A DNA stretch of 5,195 nucleotides, taken from Acidobacteriota bacterium. Its GTDB lineage: Bacteria; Acidobacteriota; Terriglobia; Terriglobales; Acidobacteriaceae. Shown in pieces: positions 1 through 5,195 of this stretch. A model generated the notes under the pieces. The model saw only the letters and a list, made by a program, of their open reading frames with translations, did not search any database and was not told where the DNA came from. The position numbers and the translations under genes were made by a program. Each line of letters starts with the position of its first letter. The stretch's first letter is position 1. The stretch lies in the NCBI GenBank assembly GCA_021781075.1, contig JAJXXN010000074.1:1-5195 (forward strand). The letters run 5' to 3'.

Positions 1-589
1 CCAGTTTGATTGTGCCCAGGCTCTCCTGTTCCGCCGGTGCCGCAGCTGGTGCCAGATCATTGGGGTCCAGCGTGACCTTGGCGTCATCGGCAATCACCGT
101 GGCGACGCCTGAAACACCTTTGAGCACCGCGCCGTCATAATCGCCAGAGCGCAAATACTGCACCATCGAGCGGCCAATGTCGCCGGTCTTGCCGTCGGGC
201 AATATGCCCTCAACGCCGTAGCCGGTGTTGATGAACCACTTGTGGTCGTCAATGGCCAACAGGATGAGGACGCCGCGGTCGGTTCCCTTGGCGCCGATCT
301 TGTACCTTTCAAAAAGCCGTGTGGCAAAATCAGCCGCGTCGTCGCCGTCCAAGTTGCGCACCGTGACCACGGCAATCTGCGCGTGTGCCTCATCGTCAAG
401 TTGCTTGCAGAGCGCATCAACGCGAAGGATTGTCGCGGGAGTCAGCACATGGGCAAAATCGCTGACGTAGCCGGTCGGTTGGGGCAGGTCCTCAACCTTT
501 TCGGCAAAAGAAGCGGCTGCCAGCGTCCCGAGAAGCAGAACTGTCAGCAGCCGTAAGCTCGCTTGCAACTGTATGCGAATCTCTTTCAT
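1..589 (-). CDS. Exported TPM-domain (YgcG-like) protein, 3' end beyond the window
   Basis: This gene is open at the left edge, so only the first 196 codons are visible. The product begins MKEIRIQLQ, followed by a hydrophobic stretch (residues 12-28) and a plausible signal-peptidase site after ASFA (residue 29), so it is probably exported. Residues about 40-166 match the TPM domain (PF04536): the opening GYVSDFAHVL, a central DRGVLILLAIDD strand, then TGYGVEGILPDGKTG and a terminal helix. Residues 175-190 are Pro/Ala-rich and probably lead to the transmembrane or low-complexity tail common in this family. TPM proteins have been linked to envelope functions, acid phosphatase activity and photosystem II repair in plants; the substrate here cannot be told. 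The ATG at 589 is chosen because it gives a complete signal peptide, although its Shine-Dalgarno match is weak. The gene lies 52 bp after hutH on the same strand, so co-transcription is possible. Family confidence is high, function low. Confidence 0.88.
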   Translation of the reverse strand, partial: MKEIRIQLQASLRLLTVLLLGTLAAASFAEKVEDLPQPTGYVSDFAHVLTPATILRVDALCKQLDDEAHAQIAVVTVRNLDGDDAADFATRLFERYKIGAKGTDRGVLILLAIDDHKWFINTGYGVEGILPDGKTGDIGRSMVQYLRSGDYDGAVLKGVSGVATVIADDAKVTLDPNDLAPAAAPAEQESLGTIKL

Positions 590-613
590 CGCAATCTATT
601 CTACGCGAGGCGG

Positions 614-630
614 CGCGGAAAAGTTCCGCG
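614..630. other. Short hairpin between hutH and the TPM gene
   Basis: A perfect 7-bp inverted repeat, CGCGGAA (614-620) and TTCCGCG (624-630), with a 3-nt loop lies 11 bp downstream of the hutH stop codon. On the minus strand it is followed by CGCCTCG rather than a T-tract, so it is not a convincing rho-independent terminator. It could act as a 3'-end stabiliser or a weak pause site between the two genes, or be chance in GC-rich sequence. Confidence 0.3.
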
Positions 631-641
631 GCAGGCCGGGT

Positions 642-2183
642 TCAACAGCGCCACGCATCAAACGCCCCGCGGCGAATGGCAGCGCTCATGGCTTCAACGT
701 CCTTGCCTATTTCGCGGTCCGCATCCAGCGCCGGAACCACCTTTCGCACCGCATCGAGAGCGCCGATCAGCCGTTTGCCTGGCTGGAGGGGATGGCGGAA
801 CTCGATGCCCTGCGTCGCGCACATCAATTCGATCCCCAGCACAAGTTCGGCGTTTTGCACAATCTGCCGGAACTTGAGCGCGCCGGTCATGCCCATCGAA
901 ACGTGATCCTCCTTGCCGCCGCTGGTGGGAATGCTGCCCGTACTTGATGGATGCGAGAGGACCTGGCACTCATTGATGAGGGCCGCCGCGGCGATTTGCG
1001 CAATCATGAAACCGGAGGAGAGGCCGGGCTCCTTGGTGAGGAAGCCGGGCAGGCCTTCATTGATGTCGGGATTCAGCAGGCGGTCAACGCGCCGCTCGGT
1101 GATGCCGGCGAGGTCCGTGATGACGATGGAGGCGTAATCAAAAATATAGGAGAGCGGCGCGCCGTGGAAGTTGCCGCCGGAGATGACATCACCGCCGCCC
1201 GGCTCGGGGAAGATCAACGGGTTGTCGGTTGCGGAGCCGGTTTCAATGTTGAGCACTTCAGCCACATGCGCGAGCGCGCCGCGGACTGCGCCATGGACCT
1301 GCGGCATGCAGCGCAGGCAGTAGGCGTCCTGCACCCGCGTGTCGTGCTCACGGTGCGACTCGCGGATCTCTGACTCTGCCAGCAACGAGCGCAAGTGCGC
1401 GGCGGCGGCAATTTGGCCGGGATGGGGGCGGGCCGAGTGAATGCGCTCGTCAAAGGCAGCGGGGGTTCCGCGCAACGCTTCCAGGCTCATGGCGCCGGCA
1501 AGGTCCGCAAGTTCCGCGATGCGGAATGCGCGCGCGAGGGCAAGTCCGCCCACTGCGGTCATGGCCTGTGTTCCATTCAGGAGGGCTAGGCCCTCCTTGG
1601 CGGCGAGTTGAATGGGCTTGAGTCCGGCGCGCCGCAATCCCTCGGCTGAGGCAAGCCGCTCGCCATTCAAAAAAACCTCACCCTCACCCATCACAACCAG
1701 CGCGAGATGGGCGAGAGGCGCGAGGTCGCCACTGGCGCCAACCGAGCCTTTCTCTGGGATCACCGGTGTAACGCCGCAGTTGAGCAGCGAAACGAGCAGT
1801 TCGAGCACCTCCGCCCGCACGCCGCTGAAGCCCTTGGCAAGCACATTGGCGCGGAGCAGCGCCATCACACGCGCTTCTGCAATCGACAGCGGATTGCCCA
1901 GCCCGCCGGCATGGCTGCGCACAAGATTCGCCTGTAACTGGGCAAGTTTTTCATTCGGAACCGTGACATCGGCCAACCGCCCAAAGCCGGTGTTCACGCC
2001 ATAGACCGTCGCCCCGCCGGCAACAATTTTTTCAATCACCGCGCGGCTTTCTTCTACTCGGTTTTGCGCAGCGCCGGCTATTTGAACCTGTGCTTGGGAA
2101 TTTGCAACCATCTCCAACTCGGCGAGTGTGAGGGGTTGGCCATTCAATTTGAGTGTTTGCACTTGGAACTCCATGGAGGCCAT
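642..2183 (-). CDS. hutH: Histidine ammonia-lyase
   Basis: The product should deaminate L-histidine to trans-urocanate plus ammonia, the first step of cytoplasmic histidine degradation. Numbered from the ATG at 2183 (513 aa, close to the usual 500-515), the Ala-Ser-Gly triad that cyclises into the MIO cofactor is at 150-152, in GSVGASGDLAPLAH. Expected active-site residues are present: Tyr61 (VYGVNTGFG), His91 (RSHAGG), Asn203 (LLNGTQ), Gln285/Tyr288/Arg291 (VQDAYCLRC), Phe339 (GGNFHG) and Glu425 (KEDHVSM). The Glu in the EDH motif favours histidine over phenylalanine or tyrosine lyases. The start is uncertain: ATG 2183 has a weak GGA 9 nt upstream, ATG 2174 would give MEFQVQTLKLNG, and TTG 2192 is also in frame. 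No hutU, hutI or hutG is visible, so the rest of the pathway would have to be encoded elsewhere. The TPM gene follows on the same strand. Confidence 0.96.
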   Translation of the reverse strand: MASMEFQVQTLKLNGQPLTLAELEMVANSQAQVQIAGAAQNRVEESRAVIEKIVAGGATVYGVNTGFGRLADVTVPNEKLAQLQANLVRSHAGGLGNPLSIAEARVMALLRANVLAKGFSGVRAEVLELLVSLLNCGVTPVIPEKGSVGASGDLAPLAHLALVVMGEGEVFLNGERLASAEGLRRAGLKPIQLAAKEGLALLNGTQAMTAVGGLALARAFRIAELADLAGAMSLEALRGTPAAFDERIHSARPHPGQIAAAAHLRSLLAESEIRESHREHDTRVQDAYCLRCMPQVHGAVRGALAHVAEVLNIETGSATDNPLIFPEPGGGDVISGGNFHGAPLSYIFDYASIVITDLAGITERRVDRLLNPDINEGLPGFLTKEPGLSSGFMIAQIAAAALINECQVLSHPSSTGSIPTSGGKEDHVSMGMTGALKFRQIVQNAELVLGIELMCATQGIEFRHPLQPGKRLIGALDAVRKVVPALDADREIGKDVEAMSAAIRRGAFDAWRC

Positions 2184-2397
2184 GAGGGCCAATCCATCTT
2201 AAATTGTCAGGGCCAATTCTTGTGTGAGGATGTGAAGAGAGATAACGCAATCAACTTGAGTTAAAGCCAATACTCCATTCTGTTTAAACGTGCTCTGGGA
2301 ATCTGCCAGAAACGCCCCTTTACTATCACCTTAAATATATGATTGCATGTGACTTATATTACATTCCCACAGTCTGAAAAATTATTGAAATTATTGG
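2184..2397. other. Divergent intergenic region, no gene seen
   Basis: This stretch separates hutH (minus) from the first secreted-protein gene (plus). It turns AT-rich in its right half, as expected for promoter DNA. It must hold the hutH promoter, but I could not find a well-spaced -35/-10 pair on the minus strand. It contains a GTTTAAAC palindrome (2282-2289) and a CRP/FNR-like dyad (2347-2364, listed separately). The only ATG-initiated reading frame of note is 12 codons (2340-2378) with no ribosome binding site, so I do not call a gene. Confidence 0.6.
2347..2364. promoter_or_regulatory. Candidate CRP/FNR-family operator
   Basis: ATGTGA-CTTATA-TTACAT is a near-perfect 18-bp dyad with the TGTGA-N6-TTACA layout; one position differs from the CRP consensus TGTGA-N6-TCACA. 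It is centred about 77 bp upstream of the predicted transcription start of the first secreted-protein gene and about 170 bp upstream of hutH, so it could serve either gene. No copy of it is seen upstream of the second secreted-protein gene. One site in AT-rich DNA can occur by chance. Confidence 0.3.
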
Positions 2398-2426
2398 TTG
2401 CATTACCAAAGATTCAAGACTATAGT
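2398..2426 (+). promoter_or_regulatory. Predicted sigma70-like promoter of the first secreted-protein gene
   Basis: The -10 hexamer TATAGT (2421-2426) matches five of six consensus bases. A weak -35, TTGCAT (2398-2403), lies 17 bp upstream. The predicted start near 2433 gives a leader of about 25 nt containing GGAGG. The same block, including CATTACCAAAG and AAGACTATAGTT, is conserved 1103 bp downstream before the second gene while neighbouring bases have changed. That conservation supports a functional promoter more than the hexamers alone do. Confidence 0.6.
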
Positions 2427-3219
2427 TTTCGCCATCGACAACAACCCGGAGGATACAATGCGTCTGTTCAAGAATTTCTCTTTGCTCACCGTCGCTGTTT
2501 TACTCTCAACCACTGCGGTTGTGTACGCGCAAAAGCCGTCACCAACTGCCAATCCTCAAGAACCCATCCGCGTTCACACAGAGTCACCACTTGGTTGCGC
2601 AACCAATTGCCTCTGGTATTCGGGTGACACTGATTTTTCAAATACAAATTGGAGTGGACTGTATAACGGCAATACCCCGAATTACGGCGGACTTTACGGA
2701 CAAGTCTGGACTCCATTTTTCCCTGCTTACAACAGCAACCCCTGGTATAACAGTGTGCAAATCACATCAATCACCGCCAACGAAGTTACTCTCGGGGCTC
2801 CCACTGTTACCAACATGACTTATGCCATTAATGTCAGCACAGCACCGGGCTTCGTGGGGCATCCCCTATACAGCGGAACGTGCAATTTCTCGCAGCCACA
2901 GGCGACTGGTCGGAGCGGTTACGGCTACTACGAGTATGCAATCACCTGCAATCTACCGACCCCTGTGACACTGCCCACTGGATCTGTATATATGGTCAAT
3001 GTCTATCCAACAATTTCTGATAGCATGCCCATCTATTGGTCCAATGCAACAGACCTGCCCGAAATCAACCACATTGGCTGGAGCGACATACTGGACGGAT
3101 CGTATTTTACGAGTGGGTTCTTTGGCTTTTATTTTGTCAATGCCAATACTCAGGGATACTTCTCAGAGTTTTCCGTTGGCATGACGGGAAGCTACGTCCA
3201 CGCATACCCGGTGCACTGA
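2401..3219 (+). repeat. Tandem gene duplication, copy 1
   Basis: This segment aligns with 3504-4322 at a constant 1103-bp offset without any insertion or deletion. By hand count, the 57-bp leader is about 81% identical (11 differences). Bases 2458-2628 are about 98% identical (3 differences in 171). The central coding part is much more diverged, with about 57 amino-acid changes in 177 residues. The last 54 bases of the gene (3166-3219) have only 2 differences, both silent. Confidence 0.93.
2458..3219 (+). CDS. Secreted protein of unknown function, tandem paralogue 1
   Basis: I do not recognise a named family. The ATG at 2458 is chosen because GGAGG ends 5 nt before it and because it begins a clean signal peptide: MRLFKN, a hydrophobic core (residues 9-22), then cleavage after VVYA (residue 24). 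The 253-aa precursor has a Pro-rich mature N-terminus (25-46). The remainder is a soluble Asn/Ser/Thr/Tyr/Gly-rich body that looks all-beta. Four cysteines (47, 51, 142, 164) are conserved in the paralogue and could form two disulfides. There is no second membrane segment, LPxTG or PEP-CTERM tail, so it is likely periplasmic or released. From memory, the LWYSGD start, the TGRSGYG-YYEY block and the LPTGSVYMVNVYPT strand resemble uncharacterised secreted beta-sandwich proteins in Acidobacteriota with TGRSGFG and LPAGTYW motifs; this was not searched. Its GC content is lower than that of the flanking genes. It has its own promoter and terminator. Confidence 0.9.
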   Translation: MRLFKNFSLLTVAVLLSTTAVVYAQKPSPTANPQEPIRVHTESPLGCATNCLWYSGDTDFSNTNWSGLYNGNTPNYGGLYGQVWTPFFPAYNSNPWYNSVQITSITANEVTLGAPTVTNMTYAINVSTAPGFVGHPLYSGTCNFSQPQATGRSGYGYYEYAITCNLPTPVTLPTGSVYMVNVYPTISDSMPIYWSNATDLPEINHIGWSDILDGSYFTSGFFGFYFVNANTQGYFSEFSVGMTGSYVHAYPVH

Positions 3220-3236
3220 TACCGGCAACGGCAATC

Positions 3237-3275
3237 AGAGAAAGCCCCGCAGTTGAGAGCTGTGGGGCTTTCTCT
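3237..3275 (+). terminator. Rho-independent terminator of secreted-protein gene 1
   Basis: A 16-bp stem with one G-U pair joins 3237-3252 to 3260-3275 around a 7-nt loop (TTGAGAG). The core is AAAGCCCC pairing with GGGGCTTT. It begins 17 nt after the stop codon. The A-rich left foot and the T-rich right foot (CTTTCTCT) would allow termination in either direction, although the downstream U-tract is short and interrupted. Confidence 0.85.
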
Positions 3276-3343
3276 ATCGGCAAAACAGTGCCGGGCGCCG
3301 AGGTTGCCGTCAGTGACTCCCTCTCTTGCTTGTCAAGGCTCAA

Positions 3344-3415
3344 CCTCCTGGGGTCTTTGGCTTGGTGGTGTCTCCCGCTGCCTGCGCGAAGTAGGTCTTG
3401 CCAAAGCGCAGGAGG
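3344..3415. other. Long-range inverted repeat of unknown nature
   Basis: Two nested arms pair across the spacer: CCTCCTG (3344-3350) with CAGGAGG (3409-3415), and inside it CTTTGGC (3355-3361) with GCCAAAG (3400-3406). A 4/2-nt internal loop separates them and a 38-nt GC-rich apical region is enclosed. Fourteen paired bases in a nested arrangement suggest either a structured RNA or a small repeat remnant. It lies downstream of the copy 1 terminator and has no obvious promoter of its own. No matching element was seen elsewhere in the window. Confidence 0.35.
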
Positions 3416-3499
3416 CCGGATAACGGCCTTACAAATTAACTCACATTTATCAATTACTTAGCCTTATTCATAGGCGACATTTTTGAAGAAAGTATTTTG

Positions 3500-3529
3500 T
3501 TTACATTACCAAAGCTTTAAGACTATAGT
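3500..3529 (+). promoter_or_regulatory. Predicted sigma70-like promoter of the second secreted-protein gene
   Basis: TTTACA (3500-3505, five of six -35 consensus bases) and TATAGT (3524-3529, five of six -10 bases) are separated by 18 bp. The distance from the -10 to the ATG is the same as in copy 1 (37 bp from the first base of the hexamer). The -35 is better than that of copy 1, so copy 2 may be transcribed more strongly if the same sigma factor is used. Confidence 0.65.
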
Positions 3530-4322
3530 TCAAGACATTGACAAATCCCCGGAGGATACCATGCGTCTGTTCAAGAATTTCCCTTTGCTCACCGTCGCTG
3601 TTTTACTCTCAACCACTGCGGTTGTGTACGCGCAAAAGCCGTCACCAACTGCCAATCCTCAAGAACCCATCCGCGTTCACACAGAGTCACCACTCGGTTG
3701 CGCAACCAATTGCCTTTGGTATTCGGGTGACTATGATTCCGGGAATATGAATCAAAATGCGCTCTACAACGGAGACACACCGAACTATGGCGGGCTCAAT
3801 TCTCAAGTATGGGTCCCATTCATTCCTTCGTTCAGCAGCAACCCTTATTTCAACTCTGTTCAGATCACATCCATCACATTTAACGAACAGACATATTCAT
3901 CCCCGAATGTGACCAGCATGACCTACACCATCAATGTTGGTGTGGCGCCTGGGTTCGCCGGCCACACACTTTACAGCGGCAATTGCAATTTCTCGACGCC
4001 GCAGCAGACTGGTCGTGGTGGTTTCGGCTTAACCGAATCCGCATTCATTTGCAATTTGCCCAATCCGGTCACCTTGCCTGCAGGGTCTGTCTATTGGGTC
4101 AATGTCTATCCCACAATATCCGATTCCTCGCCAATCTATTTGTCCAACGCAATAGATATACCCGAAATCAACCAACAGGGCTGGAGCGATGTATTGGATG
4201 GTTCGTATTTCAACAGCGGATTTTTTGGCTACAATTTTGCCAATGCGGATGCTATAGGTGTGTTTTCTGAGTTTTCCGTTGGCATGACGGGAAGCTACGT
4301 TCACGCCTACCCGGTGCACTGA
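3504..4322 (+). repeat. Tandem gene duplication, copy 2
   Basis: This is the partner of 2401-3219 at a constant 1103-bp offset. The coding parts are the same length and the similarity extends into the promoter upstream and, more loosely, into the terminator downstream, so a whole transcription unit was duplicated. Upstream of about 3500 the similarity to the region before copy 1 fades. Confidence 0.93.
3561..4322 (+). CDS. Secreted protein of unknown function, tandem paralogue 2
   Basis: This 253-aa paralogue of the gene at 2458-3219 is about 77% identical overall by hand count, with no gaps. The start at 3561 has GGAGG 5 nt upstream (3551-3555) and gives the same signal peptide, cleaved after VVYA (residue 24); the only change in the first 57 residues is Ser8 to Pro. 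From residue 58 to 234 identity falls to about 68%, then the last 19 residues (from FSEFSVGM) are identical. The four cysteines, NYGG, NSVQITSIT, the TGR-G-G block, VNVYPTISDS, PEIN, GWSD and LDGSYF are kept, marking the likely structural core. Changes cluster in 58-67, 107-117 and 151-164, where exposed loops might lie. The family and the memory-based likeness to acidobacterial secreted beta proteins are as for copy 1. Function is unknown. It has its own promoter and terminator and is convergent with guaA. Confidence 0.9.
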   Translation: MRLFKNFPLLTVAVLLSTTAVVYAQKPSPTANPQEPIRVHTESPLGCATNCLWYSGDYDSGNMNQNALYNGDTPNYGGLNSQVWVPFIPSFSSNPYFNSVQITSITFNEQTYSSPNVTSMTYTINVGVAPGFAGHTLYSGNCNFSTPQQTGRGGFGLTESAFICNLPNPVTLPAGSVYWVNVYPTISDSSPIYLSNAIDIPEINQQGWSDVLDGSYFNSGFFGYNFANADAIGVFSEFSVGMTGSYVHAYPVH

Positions 4323-4343
4323 GGCTGGCGGCGTCAACCGACA

Positions 4344-4383
4344 GAAAAGCCCGGCAGAGTCACTCTGACGGGCTTTTTCTTTT
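4344..4383. terminator. Bidirectional rho-independent terminator between secreted-protein gene 2 and guaA
   Basis: The upper stem CAGAG (4355-4359) pairs with CTCTG (4363-4367) around a 3-nt loop. After one G-A mismatch, the lower stem GCCCG (4349-4353) pairs with CGGGC (4369-4373), extended by four A-T pairs. On the plus strand it is followed by TTTTTCTTTT; on the minus strand the stem leads into GGGCTTTTCTG. It lies 21 nt after the stop codon of gene 2, and the guaA stop codon begins inside its T-tract, so it can serve both convergent genes. Confidence 0.88.
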
Positions 4384-5195
4384 CACTCCCACTCAATGGT
4401 CCCCGGCGGCTTCGACGTAATGTCATAGACGACGCGGTTGATGCCGCGAACCTCGTTGACAATGCGGTTGGAGATGCGCTTCAAAACATCGTACGGCAAC
4501 GGTGTCCAGTCGGCGGTCATGCCATCCTCCGAGTGCACGGCGCGGATGGCCGCGGTGTAGGCGTAGGTGCGCTGGTCGCCCATGACGCCGACGCTTTTGA
4601 CCGGGAGCAGCACGGCAAAGCTTTGCCAGATTTGCGAGTAGAGCCCGGCGGCTTTGATTTCACCAACGACGATTTCGTCCGCCTCCTGAAGCAGCGCAAC
4701 CCGCTCCGGCGTGACCTCGCCGACAATGCGGACGGCAAGGCCTGGGCCGGGGAATGGCTGGCGGCCGAGTACATCCTCCGCCATGCCCATCTCGCGCCCA
4801 ATGCGGCGGACCTCATCTTTGAATAGGTCGCGCAGCGGCTCAATGAGCTTGAGCTTCATCTTCTCGGGCAACCCGCCGACGTTGTGGTGGCTCTTGATGG
4901 TCTGGCTCGGGCCTTTGACGCTGGAGGACTCAATCACGTCGGGGTAGAGTGTTCCCTGCACCAGCCAGTCCACGCCGCCAACCTCTTTGGCGATTCGATT
5001 GGCCTCTTCATCAAACACGGCAATGAACTCGGCGCCGATGCGTTTGCGTTTGGTCTCAGGGTCTGTGACGCCGGCAAGTTGGTGGAGGAAGCGCGCGCTG
5101 GCGTCGACCCCGATAATTTTGAGGCCGAGTTTGTCACGCAGGTTGCGCTGCACGCTTTCAAACTCGTTTTTGCGCAGGACACCGTTGTTGACAAA
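4383..5195 (-). CDS. guaA: GMP synthase (glutamine-hydrolysing), C-terminal half; 5' end beyond the window
   Basis: This is the final enzyme of GMP synthesis, which converts XMP, ATP and glutamine to GMP in the cytoplasm. The reading frame is open to the right edge, and 270 residues plus a TGA stop are visible, roughly the last half of a protein that is usually about 510-525 aa. The visible part starts at FVNNGVLRKNE, in the ATP-pyrophosphatase domain just after its P-loop region, which is outside the window along with the class I glutamine amidotransferase domain. Diagnostic blocks, numbered within the visible part, are KRKRIGAEF (49-57), QGTLYPDVIES (80-90), KSHHNVGGLP (101-110), LFKDEVRRIG (124-133), PFPGPGLAVRI (147-157), SVGVMGDQRTY (201-211) and the dimerisation-domain end SKPPGTIEWE (261-270). 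These match bacterial GuaA closely, and no disruption is seen. It is convergent with the second secreted-protein gene. Confidence 0.97.
   Translation of the reverse strand, partial: FVNNGVLRKNEFESVQRNLRDKLGLKIIGVDASARFLHQLAGVTDPETKRKRIGAEFIAVFDEEANRIAKEVGGVDWLVQGTLYPDVIESSSVKGPSQTIKSHHNVGGLPEKMKLKLIEPLRDLFKDEVRRIGREMGMAEDVLGRQPFPGPGLAVRIVGEVTPERVALLQEADEIVVGEIKAAGLYSQIWQSFAVLLPVKSVGVMGDQRTYAYTAAIRAVHSEDGMTADWTPLPYDVLKRISNRIVNEVRGINRVVYDITSKPPGTIEWE

Larger units (their letters stand above)
3220..3499. other. Spacer between the two secreted-protein genes, no gene seen
   Basis: The first part holds the terminator of copy 1 (3237-3275). The middle (about 3278-3430) is distinctly GC-richer than both the following DNA and the adjacent genes. 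It contains a long-range inverted repeat (3344-3415) and a small hairpin (AGGCCG 3413-3418 with CGGCCT 3424-3429). From about 3430 the sequence turns AT-rich and leads into the promoter of copy 2. Reading frames crossing this spacer lack a ribosome binding site and mostly overlap copy 1 out of frame, so I call no gene. Confidence 0.65.

Noticed and set aside
94..420. 108-codon minus-strand frame overlapping the TPM gene
   Set aside because: It is in a different frame from the TPM domain reading, and its Arg/Ser/Thr/Ala-rich product is typical of an out-of-frame shadow.
951..1373. 140-codon open frame on the plus strand inside hutH, with further frames at 1612-2004, 573-947 and 563-877
   Set aside because: They lie antisense to hutH or overlap its end, a common effect of GC-rich codon use. 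Their products are low-complexity and resemble no family, and no ribosome binding site supports them.
2282..2289. GTTTAAAC palindrome in the divergent intergenic region
   Set aside because: An 8-bp palindrome in AT-rich DNA is expected by chance, and no second copy or flanking symmetry supports an operator.
2398..2457. In-frame TTG start giving a 20-residue extension of the first secreted protein, and the equivalent TTG at 3483 for the second
   Set aside because: The extensions would place charged residues before the signal peptide and would translate the predicted promoter. The ATG starts at 2458 and 3561 have a GGAGG at ideal spacing and conserved context.
3413..3429. Hairpin AGGCCG-GATAA-CGGCCT as a second terminator
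   Set aside because: The stem is only 6 bp and is followed by TACAAATT rather than a T-tract. A strong terminator already lies upstream at 3237-3275.
3036..3461. 141-codon plus-strand frame across the end of gene 1 and the spacer
   Set aside because: It overlaps the well-supported gene 1 out of frame, runs through the terminator hairpin, and has no ribosome binding site or recognisable domain.
4533..4947. Plus-strand frames of 97 and 78 codons antisense to guaA
   Set aside because: They are shadows of the conserved guaA coding sequence, with no independent support.
1..5195. CRISPR array, tRNA or rRNA genes, insertion sequence or defence system
   Set aside because: No regularly spaced short repeats, no tRNA-like cloverleaf, no transposase frame and no terminal inverted repeats were seen on reading both strands. 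The only large repeat is the tandem gene pair.

Overview
The window carries five protein-coding genes in three blocks and looks like a bacterial chromosome of moderately high GC. The phylum cannot be fixed from one window. From memory of family sequences, the GMP synthase C-terminus (FVNNG near the left end, the FIAVFDEEA block) and the type of secreted protein in the middle look most like Acidobacteriota. This is a tentative call and no search was run.

Layout: (1) Positions 1-2183, minus strand: hutH (histidine ammonia-lyase, complete, all MIO-enzyme catalytic residues present) is followed 52 bp downstream by the 5' part of a gene for an exported TPM-domain (YgcG-like) protein that runs off the left edge. 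(2) Positions 2184-2457: a gene-free divergent intergenic region, AT-rich towards its right half, with one near-palindromic CRP/FNR-like site. (3) Positions 2398-4383, plus strand: two tandem transcription units, each with a sigma70-like promoter, a GGAGG ribosome binding site, a 253-codon gene for a secreted protein of unknown function, and a rho-independent terminator. The two genes are collinear with a constant offset of 1103 bp and no indels. They are nearly identical at the 5' and 3' ends but clearly diverged in the middle. (4) Positions 4383-5195, minus strand: the C-terminal half of guaA (GMP synthase), convergent with the second secreted gene and sharing a bidirectional terminator with it.

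The housekeeping genes (sample lines about 70% GC) flank a lower-GC island (sample lines about 46% GC) holding the duplicated secreted-protein genes. The metabolic genes show no functional link to the island. The most interesting feature is the tandem pair: the leader, signal peptide and mature N-terminus look recently homogenised while the body of the protein has drifted to about 68% identity. A 341-bp spacer between the two copies contains a strong terminator and a further long-range inverted repeat of unknown nature.
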